A stretch of DNA of 64,000 bases from Gammaproteobacteria bacterium (GTDB taxonomy: Bacteria > Pseudomonadota > Gammaproteobacteria > Ga0077536), in NCBI GenBank assembly GCA_024235015.1, contig JACKNG010000003.1, positions 124,001-188,000 of the forward strand. Direction: 5' to 3'. Both the position numbers and the translations under genes were made by a program. The first letter of the stretch is position 1, and every line of letters begins with the position of its first letter. Positions 43,205 through 51,279 of this stretch are shown one piece after another. The notes beneath the pieces were generated by a model that saw only the letters and a list, made by a program, of their open reading frames with translations, was not told the DNA's origin and did no database searches.

Positions 43205-45145
43205 TCAGGTGCGCGGCGCGAGCTTGAGCACGGTGCGTCCGGACAGCGGTACCTCGAGCTGGGCGCGACCCTCGCCATCGGCGCTGAGCACGGCCTCGAG
43301 CGCACCACTGACGGCATACGCCCGCCCCGGCAACAGGCGTTCGAAAGCGAGCGTCTGCGGGCCGTCGGCGCGGCCCGGGTAGAGCACCAGGTCGAGCGCG
43401 GCGCCATCGCTGAACGCCTTCGCCACCAGCACCTCGGGATAGGCCGCCGCGGCCAGTGCCGGCCCGCTCAGCGCGGTCTCCGGCGGCCCCTTGACGAAGG
43501 TGTTGCGGAAGTCGCCGGTGCCGAGCAGCTTGCCCTCCACCGCCCACACGTTGGCCAGGCACGAGGCCTTGGTGTAGGACACCACGCCATCGGTCTCGAC
43601 CCGGCCGCAATCCTCGTCCATCGACTCGATGGCCGCGTCGGCGAGGTCGTCGTCGCCGAACTCGCGTCCGCAGATGGCGACCGCGGCGTAGGGGAACAGC
43701 ACGCCCTTGCGGTAGTTGCCGGGATCGATGGTGTCGATGAAGCTCATCGCCTCGGGCGGAATGGACAGGCGTTGCCGGCCGGCGGCGTTCTCGGCCAGGC
43801 AGAAGGCGAGCTCCTTGCGCCCGACCGCCCACAGGCGCCGTGCCAGCGCCGGCGAGAAGACGTTGGCGAAGAAGGCGAAGCCGGCCTCGCCGGCGTAGAA
43901 CGGGATCTCGAGACCGGTCCAGTACGAGCGCAGGCCGATGATCGAGCCCTTGCCGTCGGTGAACTCGGTTTCGAGCTGGTCGAGCCAGTGGGGCAGCAGG
44001 CGTTGCACGTAGTCGCTGCCGAACACGGCGTCGTGCGCGGCCAGCGAACTCATGCCGTACATGTTGCACACCGGGTAGACCCAGTTGGGTTCGCAGGGAT
44101 AGAGGCAGAAATCCGAGCGTTGCAGGTTGTCCGCGACCGACTGCGCCAGGGTGTGCGCGCTGTGCGCGAAGGCGGTGCTGTCGTTGAGGCGGAACGTCAG
44201 GCTGCCGGGCTCGGCATAGCGGCGATCGCCGCTGGCCTTCATGTAGGCGTTGACGTGCATGCCGTACCAGCCGGTCAGCATGATGTTGTCCTTGGCCGCG
44301 GGGTCGAAGTTGGTGAAATTGAAATGCCCCCACATCGATTCCAGCACCCAGTAGGTCCACACCTTGGGATCGAGGTAGGTCTCGACGAGGTTGCGCTGGG
44401 CCTGGCCGAGATAGCCGGTGAAGCTCGGCGCGTAGTGCGTCTGCGCGATGGCGAGCGCGAAGCCGAGGTGGTTGATCTGATAGCGCAGCGCGGCCGGCTG
44501 GAACTGGTCGATGACGGTGTAACCGGCGAACTCGCCGACCGGCTGCAGGGCGCGGTCGTAGACGTAGCGCAGGCTCTTGAGCTGCTCGAGATCGAGTTCG
44601 CGCGTGCCCGCCTCCGGCTCGGCCCGCACGCGCTCGTTGACCTCGCTGCGCGAGGCCTCGAAGAAGGTCTGGCGCAACGCGTAGCTGGCACGGTCGGCGG
44701 CACGCCGCTTCATGCCGCGGTACTGGAACCAGGCGAACAGGCCGGCGGCGGCGAGCGGCGCGAGCCAGGCGCCGGGCGCCCAGGCGACGTCGCCGACCGT
44801 GGCACCGGCGAGAAGTGCGCTGCCCAGCCACACCGTGAGCGGGGCCACCACCATGCCGGCCCAGAACCAGGCCACGCAGGCCAGCCAGAACACGGCCACG
44901 GTGAGCGCCAGCAGGACGATGCCGTGGGCGCCGAGGGCGAGAAAGCCGCCGCCCGGCACCAGCAGCCCCAGCCCCGCGGCCTGCCAGGCGGCCGAGCCAC
45001 CGAGCCAGGTCGGGGCGAGGCCGAGCAGGAACAGCGCGGCGTAGACGATGGCATTGCGACGATGACGGGCCGCCGTCACCGGCCCCTTGGCGCCGCGCGG
45101 GGCCTCGGCGAAACGGCCGAGGACGTCTTGTTCGATGGCTGACAT
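43205..45145 (-). CDS. Linalool dehydratase/isomerase-like protein with membrane N terminus
   Basis: A 646-residue protein. Residues 30-142 hold four or five hydrophobic helices. From about 185 on, an alpha/alpha-barrel domain matches linalool dehydratase-isomerase (Ldi) of Castellaniella: KDNIMLTGWYGMH (285-297), SGDRRYAEPGSL, and the paired cysteines Cys351 (CEPNWVY) and Cys360 (VCN), nine residues apart as Cys171/Cys180 of Ldi. The position of Ldi His129 appears to be Trp293. Ldi hydrates and isomerises monoterpenes; this homologue could act on another isoprenoid alcohol or alkene. GGGAGG lies 9 bases before ATG 45145. The small membrane gene upstream may share its operon. Confidence 0.8.
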   Translation of the reverse strand: MSAIEQDVLGRFAEAPRGAKGPVTAARHRRNAIVYAALFLLGLAPTWLGGSAAWQAAGLGLLVPGGGFLALGAHGIVLLALTVAVFWLACVAWFWAGMVVAPLTVWLGSALLAGATVGDVAWAPGAWLAPLAAAGLFAWFQYRGMKRRAADRASYALRQTFFEASRSEVNERVRAEPEAGTRELDLEQLKSLRYVYDRALQPVGEFAGYTVIDQFQPAALRYQINHLGFALAIAQTHYAPSFTGYLGQAQRNLVETYLDPKVWTYWVLESMWGHFNFTNFDPAAKDNIMLTGWYGMHVNAYMKASGDRRYAEPGSLTFRLNDSTAFAHSAHTLAQSVADNLQRSDFCLYPCEPNWVYPVCNMYGMSSLAAHDAVFGSDYVQRLLPHWLDQLETEFTDGKGSIIGLRSYWTGLEIPFYAGEAGFAFFANVFSPALARRLWAVGRKELAFCLAENAAGRQRLSIPPEAMSFIDTIDPGNYRKGVLFPYAAVAICGREFGDDDLADAAIESMDEDCGRVETDGVVSYTKASCLANVWAVEGKLLGTGDFRNTFVKGPPETALSGPALAAAAYPEVLVAKAFSDGAALDLVLYPGRADGPQTLAFERLLPGRAYAVSGALEAVLSADGEGRAQLEVPLSGRTVLKLAPRT

Positions 45146-45245
45146 GGGGTTCGACCTCCCTGGGTTGCTGGACGCCGCGCCGACTGTCGTGTCGCGGCGT
45201 TGGGATCGGCAACGGGCACGCCGCGGTCGCGGCGCGCCCGCGCAA

Positions 45246-45578
45246 TCAATCGGCGGCCACCAGGCGCGTGCCGATGCCGTCACACAGCGCCGTCGCGTAG
45301 CCGGTCACTCCGAACACGCGCGCGGCGACCTCGTTGCCGATGTGGGTGCGGTGTTCGAAGACGTAGGCGCCGGCGAAGCCGGCCTCGAGCGCGAGCACCA
45401 CGACCACGGCGACGCGCAGGGCCGGGTGACGCAGGTAGCCGAGCAGGTTGGCGACGGCCACGCCGGGGGCGCGCGGCGCCCGCGGCGTGCGCTCGGCGAT
45501 ACCGAGCAGGCGCTTGAGACCGCGCCACGCGGCGATGAGCTGGTAGGCGAGCGCGAGCGCGATGACGCAGCAGGTCAC
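45246..45578 (-). CDS. Small hypothetical membrane protein
   Basis: About 110 residues if GTG 45578 is the start; the frame is open further upstream and the true start is uncertain. It has a hydrophobic helix at the N terminus (VIALALAYQLIAAW), a basic Ala/Pro-rich loop, and a second helix (ALRVAVVVVLALEAGFAGAY) followed by a short tail. It lies 100 bp upstream of the linalool dehydratase-like gene on the same strand, so the two may be co-transcribed. No known family recognised. Confidence 0.5.
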   Translation of the reverse strand: MTCCVIALALAYQLIAAWRGLKRLLGIAERTPRAPRAPGVAVANLLGYLRHPALRVAVVVVLALEAGFAGAYVFEHRTHIGNEVAARVFGVTGYATALCDGIGTRLVAAD

Positions 45579-45903
45579 GGTCGTGGCCCCCGTGCCGGCC
45601 GGCCCGTGATGCTCGCAGCGCGCCGCGCCGCGGCGCGCCCCACGCCGCGTGCCCGTCGTTCCATACGCCGGCGTCCGCTCATGGGCCCCAAGCGTAGCGG
45701 GTTGCATGGTCGACGTCACGGTCGCGGTAGCCGCGGCAGGATGTCCCGCGGATCTGCAGCGGACCACACGGCGCTCGGCGCCGCCGCGGCGTCATACCGC
45801 GGAGACGCGGCCAGGCCGGCGCCGTTCGAACCGCGCGGTGCCGCCGGCCGTGCGAGCCGCGCGGCGCGACACTGCCATTACCCCCGGCCCGGTCGCCCCC
45901 TGC
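45579..45903. other. Gap without recognised gene
   Basis: A 325-bp GC-rich stretch between the small membrane gene and the lytic transglycosylase stop. Open frames cross it on both strands but none has a family match, plausible start or ribosome site. I see no hairpin or promoter of note. Confidence 0.5.
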
Positions 45904-47418
45904 TCAGGTGCGGCAATCCGGCAGGACCAGCCGTTGGCCCTCGCGGATGGCGTAACGCGGGGCGGCTATGCGGTTCGCCCGGGCGATGTCCTGGACGCCG
46001 CTGCAGCCGTGCCGGCGCGCGATCAGCGAGAGTGTTTCGCCGCGGGCGACGACGTGGGTGCGGGCCTGGGCCACGCGCGCGGCGGGCTCGCCGCCCGGCA
46101 GCCGGGCGTCCTGCAGGGCATGCAGGTCGCCGACGACCGTCGTACCGGTGCAGCGCGCGGCGTAGGCCAGGGCGGCCGCGCGCGGCGCCTCGACCACGCT
46201 GCCGGCCGGCAGGCGGTCGTTCGGCTCCCAGCGCGGGTTGAGATTGCGCAGCGTGCGGAACCAGCCGCGCGGGTTGCCGGCCTGGCCGAGGCAGATGGCC
46301 AGCTCGTTGAGCGACAGCGCGTCGGCCAGGGTGATGCTGGCCGGCGCGGCGTCGACGACGGGGAACTCGAGCCCGTAGCGCTCGGGATGCAGGAACAGCC
46401 AGGCCGCCGCCAGCACCATCGGCACGTAGGTGCGCGTCTCGCGCGGCAACGCGTGCTGCACGCGACTGTCCCAGAAACGGCGCTGGCCCATGGCGGAGAG
46501 CCGCCCGAGGCGCCCTTCGCCGCCGTTGTAGGCGGCCAGCGCCAGGGCCAGGTCGTCGTTGAAGCGAGCGAACTGCTCGTCGAGGTAGGCGGCATTGGCG
46601 CGTGCTGCCGCGGCCGGGTCGTAGCGGGTATCGAAGCCTTCGCGCAGGCCGAGGCCGAGGCGCTGACCGGTCGCCGGCATGAATTGCAGCGGACCGGCCG
46701 CGCCGGCGCTCGATACCGCGTGGACCTTGCCGCCGGATTCCTTGGCCAGGATGCCGAACAGCAGCGCCTCGGGCAGCCCGGCCTCGGCATAGGCCGGCCA
46801 CATGCGGTGGCGCAGGTAGGCATAGTTCTCCCACGCATCGAGGAGGAAAGGTCGCAGCCAGGTCAGCCATTCGCGCAACGCCGCGCGCAGCGGCTCGTTC
46901 ATCTCGATCAGTTCGCCGAGATCGCGGCCGCGCAACAGGCGCACGCTCTCGGCGCTCGCCGGCAGCGTGCCGAGCAGCGGTGAGCCGGCGTCGCCATCAC
47001 CTTCGACATCGGCGGCCGGGGATGCCGGCGCCGCCGCGGTCAGCGCGGCGGCCTGTTGTGCGAGGAGCGCATCCTGGGCGGCGAGGAGGCGCTCGAGGCC
47101 GCAGCCGGGCAGTGCCGCGCAGGCCTCCAGCGCCCGCCGCAGGCGACGCCGGGCGCTGGCCAGGCCGACCCGCGCCGTCTCGGCCTCGCCACGTTCGATC
47201 GCGGCCAGCGCGGCGCGCGCCCGCGCCAGCGCGGCATCGGCCTCGGCGTAGAGGCTGCCCGGGGCGGTGCCCGCGGGGGCCGTCGCGGGGGCGGACGCGG
47301 GCACAGGCCGCGCCCCCCCCGCCACATCCGGGTCGCCGCGCCCGGGCAAGCGGTTGCAGCCCACGAGGGCGATGGCGAGAACGAAGCAGAACAGGGGACG
47401 CAGGGCGCGCAAGCGCAT
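45904..47418 (-). CDS. MltD-like lytic transglycosylase lipoprotein with LysM domain
   Basis: A 504-residue exported lipoprotein. The lipobox LVG-Cys21 follows a hydrophobic signal. After a low-complexity Ala/Pro linker and a coiled region comes the SLT domain (about 205-330) with catalytic Glu227 in LAKESGG, GAAGPLQFMPAT and AAYNGGEGRL, and a C-terminal LysM repeat (THVVARGETLSLIARRHG onwards, about 455-500). It cleaves peptidoglycan strands to 1,6-anhydro products from the outer-membrane side. E. coli MltD has two or more LysM repeats; I see one clear copy and a degenerate middle region (ADALSLNELAICLGQ) that may be another. Single gene. Confidence 0.9.
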   Translation of the reverse strand: MRLRALRPLFCFVLAIALVGCNRLPGRGDPDVAGGARPVPASAPATAPAGTAPGSLYAEADAALARARAALAAIERGEAETARVGLASARRRLRRALEACAALPGCGLERLLAAQDALLAQQAAALTAAAPASPAADVEGDGDAGSPLLGTLPASAESVRLLRGRDLGELIEMNEPLRAALREWLTWLRPFLLDAWENYAYLRHRMWPAYAEAGLPEALLFGILAKESGGKVHAVSSAGAAGPLQFMPATGQRLGLGLREGFDTRYDPAAAARANAAYLDEQFARFNDDLALALAAYNGGEGRLGRLSAMGQRRFWDSRVQHALPRETRTYVPMVLAAAWLFLHPERYGLEFPVVDAAPASITLADALSLNELAICLGQAGNPRGWFRTLRNLNPRWEPNDRLPAGSVVEAPRAAALAYAARCTGTTVVGDLHALQDARLPGGEPAARVAQARTHVVARGETLSLIARRHGCSGVQDIARANRIAAPRYAIREGQRLVLPDCRT

Positions 47419-47490
47419 GATCGGACTCTCACTCGCCAGGCCGGGCGGCACGGCCGTCGGCCGGAATTCGAAACAGGGACCCAAGCGGGT

Positions 47491-47739
47491 TCAGGTGGCG
47501 CCGGCGCGCGGCCGCTCGCCCGTGTCGTCGATGAAATCGTCGACCCTGCCGGGCCGTACCGCGCAACGCGTCGCGGCCAGGGCCAAGCGCACTTCGACAC
47601 GGCCACGCAGGCGGTGCAACGCCGCGTCGGCCACGATGTCCCGGCCGAGGCACCGGCGATGGGTCGGCCATGCCGCCCGGGGACGGCCGGGCACGACCCG
47701 GCCACACGCGTGGTTCATCGATTCCAACAGAGGCGGCAT
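47491..47739 (-). CDS. Possible small hypothetical protein
   Basis: An 82-residue frame in the 584-bp stretch 47419-48002. Its codons are strongly GC-ending, like real genes here, and its sequence (LGRDIVADAALHRLRGRVEVRLAL, broken as ..RGRV..) has a soluble, regular helix-strand pattern. There is no strong ribosome site and no family match. If it is not a gene, the whole stretch has nothing I can name. Confidence 0.35.
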   Translation of the reverse strand: MPPLLESMNHACGRVVPGRPRAAWPTHRRCLGRDIVADAALHRLRGRVEVRLALAATRCAVRPGRVDDFIDDTGERPRAGAT

Positions 47740-48002
47740 CGCTCGGCACATTCCGGTTGGGCGGGGCGCCGTCGCGCACGGCGCGAGGCGCGGCGATGGT
47801 ATGCGAAAACCGCGCTCAGCGGCACGGGGTGGCGGGCCCGGCAACGGCCCGCGCAGGACGTCGCGAGACCAACGCGACGGACGCCCGGCGCGCCCGGGTG
47901 GCGGGTGGTATACACCGGGCCGCTCGCCCCGTGACGGCGCGAGCACGGCCGGTCTGACCGGGGCATGGACCGCCGCGCGCGCCGGCCGGCCCGGCGCCCC
48001 GC

Positions 48003-48341
48003 TCACGGCGGCAGGCGGCGGAAGGTGAGCAACGCCGACTCGTACTCGTCGAGGAGCACGAGTTCGTCGCCCTCGAGGCGAACGACGACCCAGGCGTAGC
48101 GGCGCCCGCCGGCGCTGACCACCTCCAGGCGGCGTGCCGCCAGGGTCCATTGCGCCCCCTCGCCGAGAACGACGTCGCCGGCGACCGCGCCGTGGAAGGG
48201 CCGCCGCCCGGCGACCTCGTCGAAGTCGAGGGCACGGCCGGCGCAGGGCCGCTGGTTGCAGGTCCAGTGCCCGTGCAGGGTCGCCTCGTCCGCGCACGTC
48301 GCGGCAGCAGTGCCGAGCAGGGCGGCCATGGTCAGGATCAT
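48003..48341 (-). CDS. Small exported protein of unknown function
   Basis: A 112-residue protein if ATG 48341 is used; an in-frame ATG at 48461 would add 40 residues rich in Arg/Pro. The N terminus looks like a signal peptide (ILTMAALLGTAAATCADEA) and the mature part has paired cysteines (TCNQRPCAGR) and a strand-rich body (YAWVVVRLEGDELVLLDEYES). The 48461 start lies at the edge of an AT-rich promoter-like island, which argues for transcription from there. Not recognised as a family; resembles small lipocalin-like or copper-resistance accessory proteins only in layout. Confidence 0.5.
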   Translation of the reverse strand: MILTMAALLGTAAATCADEATLHGHWTCNQRPCAGRALDFDEVAGRRPFHGAVAGDVVLGEGAQWTLAARRLEVVSAGGRRYAWVVVRLEGDELVLLDEYESALLTFRRLPP

Positions 48342-48800
48342 CGACCCGCCAAACGGTACCCACGGCGGCGCACCGGGCCGGCCGCGGACGGCGCCGCAGA
48401 CACGACGCTCAGGCGAAGGGTTCACCGTGTCTCGGCCGGTCTCGCGGCTTGTTTCGTTCATTATGTTCCCGAAAAGGAATGATTAATGGGAAAAAGGCCG
48501 TTTTAAAAATAATGAATCACTTATCTGGCCTGGGCACAATCTTGTAATCTCAACGAAAATTAATTCCCGTACGAGCGTTATATGAATTTTATTTGGAGTA
48601 CATCGCGATAGAATCGGGCGCGCACGCGCCATCACCAACGCCACCACCGGACGGCGATCGACGCCGCGCCCCCAGCACCGGGTGCACGATGGCCCCGGCC
48701 CGCCCCGCCCCGCGACGGTGTGCGCCCTGCCCCGAGCAGGGCGCGCCGGCCGTCGAGCCGCTTGTTACCGCGCTTCCCTGGCCGCGGTAACGCCGGCGGC
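48342..48800. other. Non-coding stretch with AT-rich island
   Basis: No convincing gene. Bases 48461-48600 contain only 48 G or C of 140 by my count, against roughly 70 % GC around. Within it TTCCC (48466) and GGGAA (48488) form a spaced inverted repeat, and TTTTAAAAAT, AATTAATTCCC and TATATGAATTTTATTT follow. It may be the promoter region of the small exported protein on the minus strand, a nucleoid-protein binding site, or a relic of acquired DNA. Bases 48601-48800 are GC-rich again. Confidence 0.5.
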
Positions 48801-49304
48801 TCAGCCGCCGTAGAAGACCTTCTCGCCGAGATCCTCCAGGGTCAGGGTGGCGAGGTCGGGGCGCCCTTCCGGGCTGCGCTGCACCCCGGCGTCGACGACC
48901 TCGCCGACGAACACCGAGTGGTCGCCACCCTCGTAGGTGTGCACCAGCTTGCACTCGAGGTAGGCGATGGCCGCTTCCAGCACGGGGCTGCCGGTAGTGC
49001 GGAACTCGAACGGTTCGCCGTTGACCGTGTGCCCATCGCGCTCGGCGGGTTTGAAGAAGGCGAAGGCCAGGCCCTGCTGATCCTTGCCGAGGACGTTGAG
49101 GGCGAAATGGCCCGAGGCCTTGATGATGTCGTGCGCGCCCGAATCCGCCTTGACGCCGATGGCGAGCTGCGGCGGCTTGAACGAACTCTGGGTGACCCAG
49201 TTGATGGTTGCGGCCGCGACCTCCCCGGCTTCGTTGGCGCCGGTCAGGATGTAGAGGCCGTAGGGGATCATGCGCAGCGTGGTCTTCTTGGCGGATTCGT
49301 CCAT
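48801..49304 (-). CDS. Flavin reductase family protein (DIM6/NTAB)
   Basis: A 167-residue FMN-binding split-barrel protein. Family marks are MIPYGLYILTG near the N terminus, the flavin-binding ATINWVTQSSFKPPQ stretch, KADSGAHDIIKASGHFALNVL, and the C-terminal HSVFVGEVVDAGV. Members reduce flavin with NAD(P)H for two-component monooxygenases or act as ferric or diaryl-reductases. It could supply reduced FMN to the LLM protein at 7.2 kb, but no such oxygenase lies beside it. Single gene, divergent from the deazaflavin-type reductase gene (256 bp). Confidence 0.88.
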   Translation of the reverse strand: MDESAKKTTLRMIPYGLYILTGANEAGEVAAATINWVTQSSFKPPQLAIGVKADSGAHDIIKASGHFALNVLGKDQQGLAFAFFKPAERDGHTVNGEPFEFRTTGSPVLEAAIAYLECKLVHTYEGGDHSVFVGEVVDAGVQRSPEGRPDLATLTLEDLGEKVFYGG

Positions 49305-49560
49305 GGTCGTTCTCACGGTTGGGGCGAGCCCGGCGCCGCCACGCGGCGGTGTCCTGCCGAGCGCGGACTCGCGGACACGCGCGGCGGGCGCGCCGTGCCG
49401 CGAAGCGGCCGACGCGGCCCGGAGCATAGCAAAAGCCCCGGCGCGGTCGGACGGCGGACGGACACGCCAGTGGTCCGCGCACCGTCCGGCGCCGTCCGTG
49501 TAGCATGCACACACCACGGCGCACCTTACCGCGCGATCGCCGAGTTCAGGAGTCCTGCAC

Positions 49561-50010
49561 ATGGAAGAACGGCCCACCTACCGCCGCCCCACGTCGATCG
49601 AGCGCGTCTTCAACCGCCTGTTCGGCTGGCTGGCCGCACACGGCATCGGCCTCGCCCACAACTATGCGCTGGAGACCCGCGGCCGCCGCAGCGGCCATGT
49701 CCGGCGCACGCCGGTCAACCTGCTCGAGGTCGACGGCCACCACTACCTGGTCGCCCCCCGCGGCGAGACCCACTGGGTGCGCAACCTGCGCGCGCAGCCG
49801 CAACTCGTGCTCGTGCACGGGCGCCGCCGGCACACGCTGCTCGCACGCGAGCTGGCAGAGGCGGAAAAACCGGCGCTGTTGCGCATCTACCTGCAACGCT
49901 TCGCACCCACGGTGCAGCGCTATTTCGCCGTCACGCCGGACGCGCCCACGGCGGCGTTCGCCGCCGTCGGCCCTGCCTACCCGGTATTCGAACTCACGCC
50001 ATGCGGCTGA
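49561..50010 (+). CDS. Deazaflavin-dependent nitroreductase family protein (DDN-like)
   Basis: A 149-residue protein of the split-barrel DDN/DUF385 family. It shows FNRLFGWLAAHGIGL, ETRGRRSGHVRRTPVNLL, HYLVAPRGETHWVRNLRAQPQ and the characteristic RRRHT region. In mycobacteria these enzymes use F420; in Pseudomonadota the cofactor is often unknown and could be FMN. A possible -10 hexamer TAGCAT lies near 49500. It is convergent with the SnoaL gene. Function: reduction of quinone- or nitro-like hydrophobic compounds is a reasonable guess. Confidence 0.85.
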   Translation: MEERPTYRRPTSIERVFNRLFGWLAAHGIGLAHNYALETRGRRSGHVRRTPVNLLEVDGHHYLVAPRGETHWVRNLRAQPQLVLVHGRRRHTLLARELAEAEKPALLRIYLQRFAPTVQRYFAVTPDAPTAAFAAVGPAYPVFELTPCG

Positions 50011-50028
50011 GGCACGGCGTGGCCCGCC

Positions 50029-50469
50029 TCAGAGGAAGTTTTCCTCCGTGTGCAGGCGGGTGAGGTAGATCTTCTTCATCCGCCACGCACCGTCTTCCTT
50101 GACGTACTCCTCGTGGTAGTGGCCCCAGCCCTTGAAGTGGCAGGTCGGCAGCATGACGTAATCGAACATCGCCCAGATGCCGCGCGCGGTGGTCGCGCCG
50201 GTCAGTTCGAGTTCGGGCATGAAGCCCTGGTGGATCGATTGCGCACCGGTCATCAGGGTGCGGATGCCGTCGACCAGCACTTCGCGCCCCTCGCAGCCGA
50301 TCTCCGTCGGCAGGTCGGGATTGGCGCGCGGCGCGCCCTCGTAGAGCGCCGAGATGTCGGCGGTGAAGCAGCTGCCGAAGGTGTCCCACTGCTGGGTGTC
50401 CATGAGGCGGAAGTAACGTGCCTTGAGCTGCCGGATGGCTTCGAGCTCGGCCATGTCGTCGATCGTCAT
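50029..50469 (-). CDS. SnoaL-like NTF2-fold protein
   Basis: A 146-residue protein of the SnoaL_4 / bile-acid-dehydratase-like type: N-terminal helix LEAIRQLKARYFRLMDTQQWD, CFTADISALYEG, then alternating strands ending in KKIYLTRLHTEENFL. A GGGGAGAAC ribosome site precedes the ATG. Relatives act in steroid and aromatic compound turnover as hydratases or isomerases, and Tyr/Asp residues in the cavity (DIMSALY-like DISALY) could be catalytic. It is a single gene with a small exported protein upstream. Confidence 0.88.
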   Translation of the reverse strand: MTIDDMAELEAIRQLKARYFRLMDTQQWDTFGSCFTADISALYEGAPRANPDLPTEIGCEGREVLVDGIRTLMTGAQSIHQGFMPELELTGATTARGIWAMFDYVMLPTCHFKGWGHYHEEYVKEDGAWRMKKIYLTRLHTEENFL

Positions 50470-50558
50470 CGTGGTTCTCCCCTGCGCCTGCGCGGCGCTT
50501 GTCGCAAAGGCCCCGGACAATAGGCCAGCCGGGCGCGCGCCCGCAAGGCCGCCCGGCC

Positions 50559-50963
50559 TCAGCGCGCGGTGAGGTGGGGTGGCGTGTCGGGCAACCGATG
50601 CACCAGTTCGTTGAACAGCACTCCGGCGCCGGTCGAGAGCAGCTCGTCGGGGTGCTCGCGGCAGAAGTCGTCCATCCAGCTGAACATCGCCGGCGCGTCG
50701 GTGATGGCGAGCACATCGATGCGCAGGCCGGTGGCGAGCCCGGTCATGAAGCCGGCCAGCCACATCTGCGGGGCGTCCACGCGATCGTCGGCGCCGCGCC
50801 GCGCGCTCCACTGCGTACATGGAAAGTCGCCGATGCTGGTGACCTCGGCCGGCGCCGCGGGCAACCAGCCGCAGGTCGTCAGCAGCAGGCCGGCGGCCAG
50901 GGTGCGACGCACGCGCGCCCTGCGCGGGTGGCGGGGCCCGTGCGCGATCGCTGCCGCGCTCAT
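50559..50963 (-). CDS. Small exported protein, HdeA-like layout
   Basis: A 134-residue protein with an N-terminal signal (TLAAGLLLTTCGWLPAAPA, after an Arg-rich n-region) and a helical mature part with two cysteines (Cys49, Cys101) spaced to make one disulfide. The pattern CTQW...WLAGFMTG...FCREHPDELL resembles small periplasmic Rap1a/Tai or HdeA-type proteins, but I cannot name a family. Its ATG lies one base after the TGA of the DUF3106-like gene, so the two genes are coupled. Confidence 0.65.
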   Translation of the reverse strand: MSAAAIAHGPRHPRRARVRRTLAAGLLLTTCGWLPAAPAEVTSIGDFPCTQWSARRGADDRVDAPQMWLAGFMTGLATGLRIDVLAITDAPAMFSWMDDFCREHPDELLSTGAGVLFNELVHRLPDTPPHLTAR

Positions 50964-50964
50964 G

Positions 50965-51279
50965 TCACGGCCCGCCGGCCGGCGTTGCCGCCGGCGCTTC
51001 GCCCTGCGCACGCAACAGGCCGCGCAGCAGCTCCGCGCGCGCCTGCGGCGCGGCCGCGCGCAGCCGCTTCAGGAAGGCTTGCTGGCGTGCCGCCGGCATG
51101 GCCTTGAGGAGCGCGCGGGCGGCGGCGCGTTCGTCTTCGTGCAGGTCGCCGACCGCGCTCTGCGGGGCCGGCGGCAGCGGCGTCGGTCCGCCGAGTTGGA
51201 CGACCTCGCCGGCGCCGACGACGCCGGCGCGGGCAGCGACGACGCACACCAGCATGGTGCAGCGGATGGCGCGTTTCAT
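50965..51279 (-). CDS. Small exported DUF3106-like protein
   Basis: A 104-residue protein with a short signal peptide (MKRAIRCTMLVCVVAARAG) and a helical mature domain of DUF3106 type: RALLKAMPAARQQAFLKRLRAAAPQ, with repeated Ala/Arg-rich heptads that suggest a coiled helix-bundle. The ATG overlaps the stop of the RlmK-like gene (ATGA). The position downstream of an rRNA methyltransferase is typical of such small genes, and gives no direct function. Confidence 0.65.
   Translation of the reverse strand: MKRAIRCTMLVCVVAARAGVVGAGEVVQLGGPTPLPPAPQSAVGDLHEDERAAARALLKAMPAARQQAFLKRLRAAAPQARAELLRGLLRAQGEAPAATPAGGP

Noticed and set aside
45649..46983. Plus-strand open frame over the gap and the lytic transglycosylase gene.
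   Set aside because: Antisense shadow; the transglycosylase has a lipobox, SLT and LysM motifs on the minus strand.
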